Assembly (NCBI RefSeq): GCF_001262495.1
Contig: NZ_LGYE01000002.1
Location: forward strand, 610,368 to 674,367
DNA: 64,000 nt
Source: Microbacterium sp. GCS4
GTDB taxonomy: Bacteria > Actinomycetota > Actinomycetes > Actinomycetales > Microbacteriaceae
Reading direction: 5' to 3'
The notes under the pieces were generated by a model. The model was not told the DNA's origin and made no database searches. It saw only the letters and a program-made list of their open reading frames with translations. Positions 10,863-18,345 of this stretch are shown in pieces; within the stretch, counting starts at the first letter, position 1, and the number at the start of each line of letters is the position of its first letter. The position numbers were made by a program, and so were the translations under genes.

Positions 10863-12335
10863 GTGACAGAAAAAGTCGATGTCGTCTTGATCGGCGGTGG
10901 CATCATGTCCGCCACCCTGGGTACCCTGCTGCACGAGCTGCAGCCGGACTGGAAGATCGTCGCCTTCGAGCGACTCTCCGACGTGGCCCAGGAGTCGTCG
11001 AACCCGTGGAACAACGCGGGCACCGGCCACGCGGCCCTGTGCGAGCTCAACTACATGCCGCAGCAGGGGAACGGCCCGCTCGACCCCGCCAAGGCGATCT
11101 CGATCAACGAGCAGTTCCAGCAGAGTCGCCAGTTCTGGTCCTCGCTCGTCGAGAAGGGCGTGCTCGATGCGCCGTCGACGTTCATCAACGCGACCCCGCA
11201 CATGACGTTCGTGCGCGGAGAGAAGGACGTCGCCTACCTCAAGGACCGCTACGAGGTGCTCAAGAAGCAGCCGTTGTTCGCGGGCATCGAGTACAGCGAG
11301 GATTCGCGCGTCATCAACAAGTGGGCGCCCCTGCTCATGCAGCAGCGTCGCAGGGGTGAGCCGTTCGCGGCGACGCGCGTGCCCGCCGGTACCGACGTCG
11401 ACTTCGGAGCGCTCACGCACCAGCTCTTCGACCACCTCACCGACTCGGGTGTCACGCTCCGCACGAACACCGAGGTCAAGTCGCTCAAGAAGCGCAAGGA
11501 CGGCACCTGGCGCGTCGGCTTCCGCAACACGGTCGGCCGCACGCCCGACGAGGTCGATGCGCGCTTCGTGTTCGTGGGCGCGGGCGGCTGGGCGCTCAAG
11601 CTCCTGCAGCGCTCCGGCATCCCGGAGATCAAGGGCTACGGCGTCTTCCCGATCGGTGGACAGTTCCTCAAGACCTCGAACCCGGCGATCGTCGCGCAGC
11701 ACAAGGCCAAGGTGTATTCGCAGGCCTCGGTCGGCGCCCCGCCCATGTCGGTGCCGCACCTCGACACGCGCGTGGTCGACGGCGAGGCTTCGCTCATGTT
11801 CGGTCCGTTCGCGACGTTCAGCCCGAAGTTCCTCAAGAACGGATCGATGCTCGACCTCGTGACGCAGGTGCGCCCTCACAACCTGTGGCCCATGCTCCGC
11901 GTCGCGTTCGCGAACCCCGACCTCATCACGTACCTCGTCGGCGAGCTGCTCAAGAACCACTCCAAGAAGGTCGACAGCCTGCGCACCTTCATGCCGACCG
12001 CGAAGGGCGAGGACTGGACCCTCATCAACGCGGGTCAGCGCGCCCAGGTGATGAAGAAGGACCCCAAGAAGGGCGGCATCCTGCAGTTCGGCACCGAGGT
12101 CGTCGCCGCGGGCGACGGCTCGATCGCCGGGCTCCTCGGTGCGTCGCCCGGCGCGTCGACCGCCGTGCCGATCATGCTCGACCTGCTGAAGAAGTGCTTC
12201 CCGGCCGAATACCCGGGGTGGGAGTCCGAGCTGCGAGAGCTCATCCCGACGTTCGGCGAGAAGCTGAACACGGATGCCGCGCTGGCGGCGACCTCCACGT
12301 CGGCGACCGCGTCTGTCCTCGGCATCGACGAGTAG
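10863..12335 (+). CDS. mqo: malate:quinone oxidoreductase
   Basis: 490 aa, the usual Mqo length. FAD-dependent, membrane-peripheral enzyme oxidising malate to oxaloacetate and passing electrons to quinone, thus TCA cycle and respiration. The N-terminal dinucleotide-binding motif is VVLIGGGIMSATLG (7-20). NPWNNAGTGHAALCELNY and the C-terminal LLGASPGASTAVPIML are Mqo hallmarks. Actinobacteria often rely on Mqo instead of, or with, a soluble malate dehydrogenase. GTG start set by leaderless TAGACT. tdk follows after 7 bp. Confidence 0.97.
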   Translation: MTEKVDVVLIGGGIMSATLGTLLHELQPDWKIVAFERLSDVAQESSNPWNNAGTGHAALCELNYMPQQGNGPLDPAKAISINEQFQQSRQFWSSLVEKGVLDAPSTFINATPHMTFVRGEKDVAYLKDRYEVLKKQPLFAGIEYSEDSRVINKWAPLLMQQRRRGEPFAATRVPAGTDVDFGALTHQLFDHLTDSGVTLRTNTEVKSLKKRKDGTWRVGFRNTVGRTPDEVDARFVFVGAGGWALKLLQRSGIPEIKGYGVFPIGGQFLKTSNPAIVAQHKAKVYSQASVGAPPMSVPHLDTRVVDGEASLMFGPFATFSPKFLKNGSMLDLVTQVRPHNLWPMLRVAFANPDLITYLVGELLKNHSKKVDSLRTFMPTAKGEDWTLINAGQRAQVMKKDPKKGGILQFGTEVVAAGDGSIAGLLGASPGASTAVPIMLDLLKKCFPAEYPGWESELRELIPTFGEKLNTDAALAATSTSATASVLGIDE

Positions 12336-12342
12336 CAGCCCG

Positions 12343-12972
12343 GTGGCGAAGCTCTACTTCCGCTACGGCGCGATGAACTCGGGCAAGTCCACGGCTCTCC
12401 TTCAGGCCGCGTACAACTACGAGGAGCGCGGTCAGCATGTGCTGCTCGCGAAGCCCGCGATCGACACCAAGGCGGCCTCCGAGATCTCGAGCCGACTGGG
12501 GATGACCCGCGAGGTCGACTTCCTCCTCGGGCCCGAGGACGATGCGCGCGCGGTGTTCGCGGAGCATCGGGATCGCGTCCGCGCGTCGACGAGCGCCGAG
12601 GTGGCGTGCCTCCTGATCGACGAGGCCCAGTTCCTCACGGCGGAGCAGGTCGATGATCTCTTCCGCATCGCGATCGAGGAGAGCATCCCGGTCATCGCCT
12701 ACGGCATCCGCAACGACTTCCTGACCCACGCGTTCCCGGGGTCGGCGCGTCTTCTGGCGATCGCGCACTCCCTCGAGGAGCTCAAGACGATCTGCCGGTG
12801 CGGACGCAAGGCGGTCTTCAACGGTCGTGTGGTCGGCGGACGCTTCGTGTTCGACGGCGATCAGGTCGCGATCGACGAGGGGGCGAACGGCGACTCGGCT
12901 CCTGAGCTGACGACCTACGAGTCCCTGTGCGGTGCCTGCTACCTCCAGGAGTCGGGCGGACGCCTGGGCTGA
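12343..12972 (+). CDS. tdk: thymidine kinase
   Basis: 209 aa type II thymidine kinase, salvaging thymidine to dTMP. P-loop GAMNSGKST (9-17), lid and DEAQF (Walker-B-like), and a structural zinc site from CRCG and CGAC near the C-terminus. The start GTG 12343 follows the mqo stop by 7 bp. The upstream extension of the frame lies within mqo and is low-complexity Arg/Ser, so it is rejected. It is probably cotranscribed with mqo, although the two have no pathway link. Confidence 0.94.
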   Translation: MAKLYFRYGAMNSGKSTALLQAAYNYEERGQHVLLAKPAIDTKAASEISSRLGMTREVDFLLGPEDDARAVFAEHRDRVRASTSAEVACLLIDEAQFLTAEQVDDLFRIAIEESIPVIAYGIRNDFLTHAFPGSARLLAIAHSLEELKTICRCGRKAVFNGRVVGGRFVFDGDQVAIDEGANGDSAPELTTYESLCGACYLQESGGRLG

Positions 12973-13021
12973 TCCGTCGGCTCGCCCTGCTCTGTCAGAG
13001 GGTGCCGTCGGCGTGCTTGCG

Positions 13022-13062
13022 TTGCATGGTCTGACCACACGCGCTACTGTGGTCAGACCACA
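13022..13062 (+). promoter_or_regulatory. promoter with double FadR-family operator, lldR-lldD
   Basis: TGGTCTGACCA (13027-13037) and TGGTCAGACCA (13050-13060) each match the FCD/GntR operator pattern TGGTNNNACCA. Their flanks make a 13-bp perfect inverted repeat, centre-to-centre 23 bp, about two helical turns. A -35 (TTGCAT 13022-13027) and -10 (TACTGT 13045-13050) with a 17-nt spacer are overlapped by the operators. Binding would block RNA polymerase. Confidence 0.75.
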
Positions 13063-13088
13063 GAGTTCGACGGTGATCGGGAGGACGC

Positions 13089-13811
13089 ATGCCGGAGCAG
13101 CCTGCACGCGCGTGGCGCCTGGTGCTCGAGCACATCGAACGAGATCTCCTCGACGGCCGTCTCGGTCCCGGCGACCGCCTGGCGTCCGAGCGCGACCTCT
13201 CCGCGGACCTCGGCGTCGGCCGATCGAGCGTCCGTGAAGCGCTGCGAGTGCTGGAGGTCATGGGTCTCATCCGCACGGCCACGGGCTCGGGCCCTCAGGC
13301 CGGCGCGATCGTGATCGCCACCCCCAGCGGGGGCATGTCGACCCTTCTGCGACTTCAGGTCGCAGCTCATGGTTTCCCGCTCGACGACGTCGTCCGCACG
13401 CGGCTGCTGCTCGAGGATGCCGTGGTCGCCGACCTCGCGGTGCAGTCGCATCCCGATCTCGACCCCGCACACCGGATGCTGGACGCCATGGATGCCGAGG
13501 GCCTGACGCCCTCCGAATTCCTCGCCCTCGACGCGCAACTGCACCTCGCTCTCGCCGAGGCGAGCGGCAACTCCGTCGTCGCCGCGATGATGGCGGGGCT
13601 CCGCACCGCGATCGAGTCCTACGTCCAGCAGGGCGCCGAGGCGATCGAGGACTGGAGCGGCATGGTCGACGTCCTCCGCGCCGAACATCGCGCCATCGTC
13701 GAGGCGATCGCGCGCGGAGACGCCGAGAACGCTCGCTCCCGCGTGCACGCGCACATCACCGGCTACTACACCGCGGCGGGACTCACCCGCCCCCTCCCGT
13801 CCGTCGTCTGA
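13089..13811 (+). CDS. lldR: FadR/GntR-family regulator with FCD domain (lactate-type)
   Basis: 240 aa. N-terminal winged helix (about 10-80) with the GntR signature [26 protein letters not shown]. The C-terminal all-helical FCD ligand domain carries the spaced Asp/His residues that bind a metal-carboxylate. ATG 13089 is preceded by GGGAGG. It sits 8 bp before an FMN lactate/2-hydroxyacid dehydrogenase and behind a paired FadR-type operator. It is therefore probably an autoregulated, lactate-responsive repressor of the two-gene operon. The ligand is inferred from the neighbour. Confidence 0.85.
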   Translation: MPEQPARAWRLVLEHIERDLLDGRLGPGDRLASERDLSADLGVGRSSVREALRVLEVMGLIRTATGSGPQAGAIVIATPSGGMSTLLRLQVAAHGFPLDDVVRTRLLLEDAVVADLAVQSHPDLDPAHRMLDAMDAEGLTPSEFLALDAQLHLALAEASGNSVVAAMMAGLRTAIESYVQQGAEAIEDWSGMVDVLRAEHRAIVEAIARGDAENARSRVHAHITGYYTAAGLTRPLPSVV

Positions 13812-13819
13812 GAGGCACC

Positions 13820-15079
13820 ATGGTCCAGCGCCAGCTCCCCAACCCCGCCGAGCTCCTCGAGCTCATGAAGTTCAAGAAGCCCGAGCTCGACGGGCGCAAG
13901 AGGCGGCTCGACGCCGCGCTCACGATCGCCGACCTGCGGACGGTCGCGAAGCGCCGCACCCCCAAGGCAGCCTTCGACTACACCGACGGGGCCGCCGAGG
14001 GGGAGCTGTCGCTGACGCGGGCACGCCAGGCTTTCCAGGACGTGGAGTTCCACCCCGGCATCCTCCGTCCCGCGCCGACCGTCGACACGTCCGTCGAGAT
14101 CCTCGGTGGCCCCTCGGCGCTGCCGTTCGGCATCGCGCCGACGGGTTTCACGCGCCTGATGCAGACCGAGGGCGAGGTCGCCGGTGCCGGAGCAGCGGCT
14201 GCCGCCGGCATCCCGTTCACCCTCTCGACGCTCGGTACGACCTCGATCGAGGACGTGAAGGCCGCGAACCCGCACGGGCGCAACTGGTTCCAGCTGTACG
14301 TCATGCGCGACCGGGAGATCTCCTACGAGCTCACCCGTCGTGCCGCCGCCGCGGGCTTCGACACGCTGCAGTTCACGGTCGACACCCCGGTCGCGGGAGC
14401 GCGCCTCCGTGACAAGCGCAACGGCTTCAGCATCCCGCCGCAGCTCACCCTCGGCACGATCGTCAACGCGATCCCGCGTCCATGGTGGTGGTACGACTTC
14501 CTCACGACGCCCAAACTGGAGTTCGCGTCGCTGAGCACCACGGGCGGCACGGTCGGCGAGCTGCTCGACGCCGCGATGGACCCGACCATCAGCTATGACG
14601 ACCTTGCCGTGATCCGCGACCTGTGGCCCGGGAAGATCGTCATCAAGGGCGTGCAGAACGTCGAGGACTCGGTGCGTCTGCGCGATGCGGGCGTCGACGG
14701 CATCGTCCTGTCCAACCACGGCGGACGGCAGCTCGATCGTGCGCCGATCCCGTTCCACCTGCTGCCCGAGGTGCGTCGCGCGGTGGGGGACGATTTCACG
14801 GTCATGATCGACACGGGCATCATGAACGGCGCCGACATCGTCGCCTCCGTGGCCCTCGGCGCCGACTTCACGTTGATCGGTCGCGCCTACCTCTACGGTC
14901 TGATGGCCGGCGGTCGGCAGGGCGTGGACCGGACGATCGCCATCCTCCGCACCGAGATCGAGCGCACGATGCGTCTGCTCGGGGTCTCCTCGCTCGCCGA
15001 GCTCGAACCCGCGCACGTCACGCAGCTCACACGCCTCGTTCCGGTCGCCAGAGACGCGTCGGACGTGGTCGTGCGCTGA
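13820..15079 (+). CDS. lldD: FMN-dependent L-lactate / 2-hydroxyacid dehydrogenase
   Basis: 419 aa TIM-barrel flavoenzyme. Motifs are [11 protein letters not shown] near the N-terminus (FMN/tyrosine region), [18 protein letters not shown], and [12 protein letters not shown] with the active-site His and Arg. Family reaction: oxidation of L-lactate to pyruvate with electrons to the quinone pool, or to O2 in oxidases. The length and the 40-residue N-terminal extension fit actinobacterial LldD-like proteins. The preceding LldR-like repressor and operator favour lactate as substrate, but mandelate or glycolate cannot be excluded. Confidence 0.9.
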   Translation: MVQRQLPNPAELLELMKFKKPELDGRKRRLDAALTIADLRTVAKRRTPKAAFDYTDGAAEGELSLTRARQAFQDVEFHPGILRPAPTVDTSVEILGGPSALPFGIAPTGFTRLMQTEGEVAGAGAAAAAGIPFTLSTLGTTSIEDVKAANPHGRNWFQLYVMRDREISYELTRRAAAAGFDTLQFTVDTPVAGARLRDKRNGFSIPPQLTLGTIVNAIPRPWWWYDFLTTPKLEFASLSTTGGTVGELLDAAMDPTISYDDLAVIRDLWPGKIVIKGVQNVEDSVRLRDAGVDGIVLSNHGGRQLDRAPIPFHLLPEVRRAVGDDFTVMIDTGIMNGADIVASVALGADFTLIGRAYLYGLMAGGRQGVDRTIAILRTEIERTMRLLGVSSLAELEPAHVTQLTRLVPVARDASDVVVR

Positions 15080-15085
15080 GGCCGT

Positions 15086-15931
15086 TCACGCCGCGGGCTC
15101 TGCCACGGGACGGGTCCGCGGCGGCCACGGCACCAGCATCGACGTCGTGCGCCGGTAGTCGGCGTACGCGGGGTACTTCGACGCCGTGATCGACTCTGTG
15201 AAGATCGTCGATCCGATGAACAGGATGCTGAGCAGGAACGCGCCGAGGATCGAGGCATTCAGCGCCCCGCCCAGGAATCCCGCGCCCGAGGCCACGGCGG
15301 CCGTCGCGCCGAGCGCGTAGAACGCCCACCATTGGCTCTGCTCGAAGAAGAAGTTCGGGTGGCGGCTGTAGCGGAACAGTCCTGTGGTCGCGAACCCCGG
15401 AGCGAGCGTTCCGCCGGCTCGCTTCTTGCGCTGGTGGAACGCCCACTGCTGCTGATCCGCGATGGTCTCGCCGACGAGCAGGGCGAGGAAGAGCGCCGCG
15501 AACACGACATCCCATCCGGTCAGGGGCGCGGGATGCTGCAGGGCGACGTTCGCCGGAAGCGTGATGAGCACGAGCAGCGCCATCTGGTAGGCGACGATGA
15601 AGAGCAGGTTGAACAGCTGGAACTGCCAGGGGCGCATGCGTCCGCGGAGGATGGCCCAGCGATAGTCCTCCATGCCCGTGTAGCCGCCCTTGCGCGCGAA
15701 GTTGAACGTCAGGCGTGCGCCCCATGCGGTGACGAGCAGCGCCATGAGCACGAGACGCGCCGCATCGACTCCCTTGGCGAGACCGGCGATCGCGAAGATC
15801 CACACGTATGCGACCGGGACGAGTGACCATGCACGGTCGACCCAGGAGGTGTCGCGGGTCAGCAGCGACAGGATCCAGCAGGCGGCGCTGGCGATGCCGG
15901 CGGTGACGAGGACGAGCGCGAGGGGATCCAT
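15086..15931 (-). CDS. DUF1295 membrane protein (steroid reductase-like fold)
   Basis: 281 aa, multi-pass membrane protein with about seven hydrophobic segments. SWVDRAWSLVPV, GARLTFNFARKGGY and FRYSRHPNFFFEQSQWW are hallmarks of DUF1295, which is related to 3-oxo-5-alpha-steroid 4-dehydrogenase and isoprenylcysteine methyltransferase folds. Substrate unknown. ATG 15931 is 6 nt after TACCCT on the same strand (leaderless syntax), which excludes the longer open frame upstream. It converges on lldD with a 6-bp gap. Confidence 0.85.
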   Translation of the reverse strand: MDPLALVLVTAGIASAACWILSLLTRDTSWVDRAWSLVPVAYVWIFAIAGLAKGVDAARLVLMALLVTAWGARLTFNFARKGGYTGMEDYRWAILRGRMRPWQFQLFNLLFIVAYQMALLVLITLPANVALQHPAPLTGWDVVFAALFLALLVGETIADQQQWAFHQRKKRAGGTLAPGFATTGLFRYSRHPNFFFEQSQWWAFYALGATAAVASGAGFLGGALNASILGAFLLSILFIGSTIFTESITASKYPAYADYRRTTSMLVPWPPRTRPVAEPAA

Positions 15932-15937
15932 ACCGAC

Positions 15938-15943
15938 AGGGTA
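15938..15943 (-). promoter_or_regulatory. leaderless -10 box of the DUF1295 gene
   Basis: TACCCT on the minus strand, 6 nt before ATG 15931. Confidence 0.5.
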
Positions 15944-15987
15944 GGACCCGGCGAGGACATCGTGGTGGAGCCGGGCGTCCGCCGAAG

Positions 15988-16743
15988 TCAGAGTCCGGCG
16001 AGCAGCGCGTCGAGCTTCGCCGCTGTGTCCTCCCAGCCGTCCACCGCGACCGAGGGCACGCCGAGCGCGAGGACCGGGTAGTCGTTGCCACCCTCGTCGA
16101 GGCGGTCGCCGTAGAACAGCATCGACGCCAGCGGGATGCCGGTCAGCTCGGCGAGTCGCTGCATGCCGAAGGCCTTGTCGATGCCGGCGCGCGTGATGTC
16201 GATCGACGTCGATCCGCCCGAGCGCACCTCGAGGCCGGGAAGACGCGGTGCGACCGCAGCCCGCAGAGCCTCGCGCTTCGCACCCGTCGGATCCCAGTCG
16301 TGCTTGGCGTCGACGGGTGCCTTCTGCCCGAGCGCGGAGAACGTGATCTGCGAGCCGCGGTCCTCGAGGATCTCGCCCCAGGGGTCCGCCTCCCACAGCC
16401 CCAGACGCTCTGCCTCCTCGCGCAGTGCCGTCAGCGCATCGGACTTCTCCGTCTCGTTGAGGTCGTGCGCATAGACGGCGACGAATTCGGCACCGTCGTG
16501 GCGCAGATAGCGGGTGCCGCACGTGGGCAGCAGATGCAGGCGCGCGAGCTGCGCCGCATCGACGGCGCGGAGCTGGGCGATCACCTGAGAGCGGAACTGC
16601 TGCTCGTTGCCGCCCGAGATGATCGCGACGTCGACCCTCTGCAGGAGGGCGACGAGCAGATCGGCGATCCGCGGGTCGATCGTCGCCTTGGACGGCGCGA
16701 GCGTGTCGTCGAGGTCGAACGCGACGAGGGCAGGCGTGGTCAT
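15988..16743 (-). CDS. HAD-IIB family phosphatase (Cof/phosphomannomutase-like)
   Basis: 251 aa. Motif I FDLDDTLAPSK with the catalytic Asp pair, motif II ISGGNEQQ, a large inserted cap, and motif IV FYGDRLDEGGND. This pattern is type IIB HAD, which includes sugar-phosphate phosphatases and eukaryotic-type phosphomannomutases. Start ATG 16743 overlaps the stop of the upstream VanZ gene by 4 bp (ATGA), so the two are coupled. The physiological substrate is not evident. Confidence 0.85.
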   Translation of the reverse strand: MTTPALVAFDLDDTLAPSKATIDPRIADLLVALLQRVDVAIISGGNEQQFRSQVIAQLRAVDAAQLARLHLLPTCGTRYLRHDGAEFVAVYAHDLNETEKSDALTALREEAERLGLWEADPWGEILEDRGSQITFSALGQKAPVDAKHDWDPTGAKREALRAAVAPRLPGLEVRSGGSTSIDITRAGIDKAFGMQRLAELTGIPLASMLFYGDRLDEGGNDYPVLALGVPSVAVDGWEDTAAKLDALLAGL

Positions 16744-17210
16744 GGTGCCTCCAGGGTACGTGTAGCGGTCGCACGCGGCGCGAACAGGAGTGTGCAGCAG
16801 ACGGCGAGGGCGACCCCGATCAGAGCTCCGCTCGAGTTCGCGATCACATCGCTCACGGTCGCCGCGCGGTGGGGGAGCGCGAGCCGCTGCGCGAGCTCGA
16901 TCCCGAGGGAGATCGCAGGCCCCAGCAGCACGGCCAGAAGCCAGAGTCGGCGAGGCATGAGCACGAACGCGAAGATTCCGACGGGGACGAAGACCAGCAC
17001 GTTCGCCAGGATCTCGAGGCGCGTGAAGTCGAGCGAGTCCCAGCCGATTCGGTGGGCTGTTGCGAGCACGAGATCCAGCAGGTCCGGCATCCGCTCCTCT
17101 ACGCGCGTGGGGGTGAGGGTCAGGAGTGCGAGTCCGACGAGGAAGGGGACGGCGAGCGCCGCGGCGATGCCCCGCGTGAGACCACGCGGGGCAGGGAGCA
17201 GTCGGTGCAC
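16740..17210 (-). CDS. VanZ-like family membrane protein
   Basis: 156 aa with four hydrophobic helices. The VanZ-like pattern includes NVLVFVPVGIFAF, the acidic/hydrophobic ISLGIELAQ, and RAATVSDVIANSSGALIG. VanZ relatives sit in the cytoplasmic membrane; most have no known role beyond teicoplanin resistance in one clade. GTG 17210 follows AAGGGA. No van cluster is nearby, so drug resistance should not be inferred. Confidence 0.8.
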   Translation of the reverse strand: MHRLLPAPRGLTRGIAAALAVPFLVGLALLTLTPTRVEERMPDLLDLVLATAHRIGWDSLDFTRLEILANVLVFVPVGIFAFVLMPRRLWLLAVLLGPAISLGIELAQRLALPHRAATVSDVIANSSGALIGVALAVCCTLLFAPRATATRTLEAP

Positions 17211-17241
17211 GCGTTCCCTTCCGCTGATGTCCCGATACAGA

Positions 17242-17267
17242 GAAGGCCGCCCGTGAGGGCGGCCTTC
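17242..17267 (-). terminator. terminator downstream of tRNA-Pro
   Basis: Perfect 11-bp GC-rich stem with a GTGA-type tetraloop (arms 17242-17252 and 17257-17267). It lies 9 nt beyond the tRNA-Pro 3' end on the minus strand and is followed by a short pyrimidine run. Confidence 0.75.
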
Positions 17268-17275
17268 CGATGTTA

Positions 17276-17353
<78 letters not shown>

Positions 17354-17406
17354 TTTTGCAACCCTCCGAGTCTACAAGGAAAATCCCGCAGCACCGAATC
17401 GGCTGA

Positions 17407-18345
17407 TCAGTCGCGTGCCGTGAGGGTGAGCAGCGTCGCCTCGGGGCGGCACGCGAAGCGCACGGGCGCGTAGATCGAGTGGCCGCAGCCCGCGCTCACG
17501 TTGAGGGGAACGGTGTGGCCCTCGCTCGACCACGTGCTGAGTCCCTTCGCCTGGTCCAGCGGGATGTCGCAGTTCGCCACCAATGCGCCGAAGCCGGGAA
17601 GGCAGACCTGTCCGCCGTGCGTGTGGCCGCCGAAGATGGCGTCGGCGCCGAGGTCGATGAAGCCGTTGAGGATCCGTTGGTAGGGCGCATGCGTCACACC
17701 GAGCACAGAGGCACCGGCATCCCGCTCGCCGAGTCCGTCGATCGCCGCGGGCAAGGCCTCGAGTTGGTCCCAGTCGCGGTGCGCGTCGCTCACACCGAAC
17801 AGATCGACCGTGTTCCCGGCCACGGTGAGGCGGGTCGCCGTGTTGTTCAGTCCGATCCAGCCGAGCTCGTCCGTGAAGTACGCGTCCATCGCACCCGTGT
17901 CGAGCAGCGGAGCCGGCTTCCTGCTCTTGCCGGATGGCCCGGCGAAGTACAGGAACGGGTTCCGCGGCGAAGGCGCGTTGACGTCGTTCGAGCCGTGCAC
18001 GAAGACTCCGGGGATCCCCGCGAAGGAGTCGAACGCGCGGCGGATGCCGGCCAGCCCATCGCGGTGCCCGAGGTTGTCGCCCGTGTTGACGATGAGGTCG
18101 GGCTCCAGCTGTGCCAGCGACGCCAGCCAGTCCTGCTTGCGGTGCTGCCAGGGCGCCATGTGCGCATCCGAGATGTGCAGCACCCGGATCGGTGCGGAAC
18201 CGGGTGCGAGGGCGGATGCCGTGACCTCGCGCACCGTGAAGAGGTAGCGCTCGATGCCGAAGCCCCAGACCGCGGCCGCAGCACCAGCGGCCCCCACCGC
18301 GCCGAGCGCGATGAGGGCCGGGTGAGCCGGACGGCTGGACGTCAC
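17407..18345 (-). CDS. metallophosphoesterase, membrane-anchored
   Basis: 312 aa. An N-terminal hydrophobic segment (about 10-30) anchors or exports it. The calcineurin-like motifs are in order: HISDAHM (DxH), NTGDN, GSND, THAPYQ, and GGHTHGGQ. These bind two metals. The family includes UDP-diacylglucosamine/lipid phosphatases of the YkuE type. GTG 18345 overlaps the stop of the class A PBP by 4 bp (GTGA), an arrangement (PBP then metallophosphoesterase) common in actinobacteria. A role in envelope lipid or wall-precursor dephosphorylation is only inferred. Confidence 0.87.
   Translation of the reverse strand: MTSSRPAHPALIALGAVGAAGAAAAVWGFGIERYLFTVREVTASALAPGSAPIRVLHISDAHMAPWQHRKQDWLASLAQLEPDLIVNTGDNLGHRDGLAGIRRAFDSFAGIPGVFVHGSNDVNAPSPRNPFLYFAGPSGKSRKPAPLLDTGAMDAYFTDELGWIGLNNTATRLTVAGNTVDLFGVSDAHRDWDQLEALPAAIDGLGERDAGASVLGVTHAPYQRILNGFIDLGADAIFGGHTHGGQVCLPGFGALVANCDIPLDQAKGLSTWSSEGHTVPLNVSAGCGHSIYAPVRFACRPEATLLTLTARD

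Noticed and set aside
16740..17210. Glycopeptide resistance via VanZ
   Set aside because: Only a distant VanZ-like family member; no vanHAX or regulator nearby.
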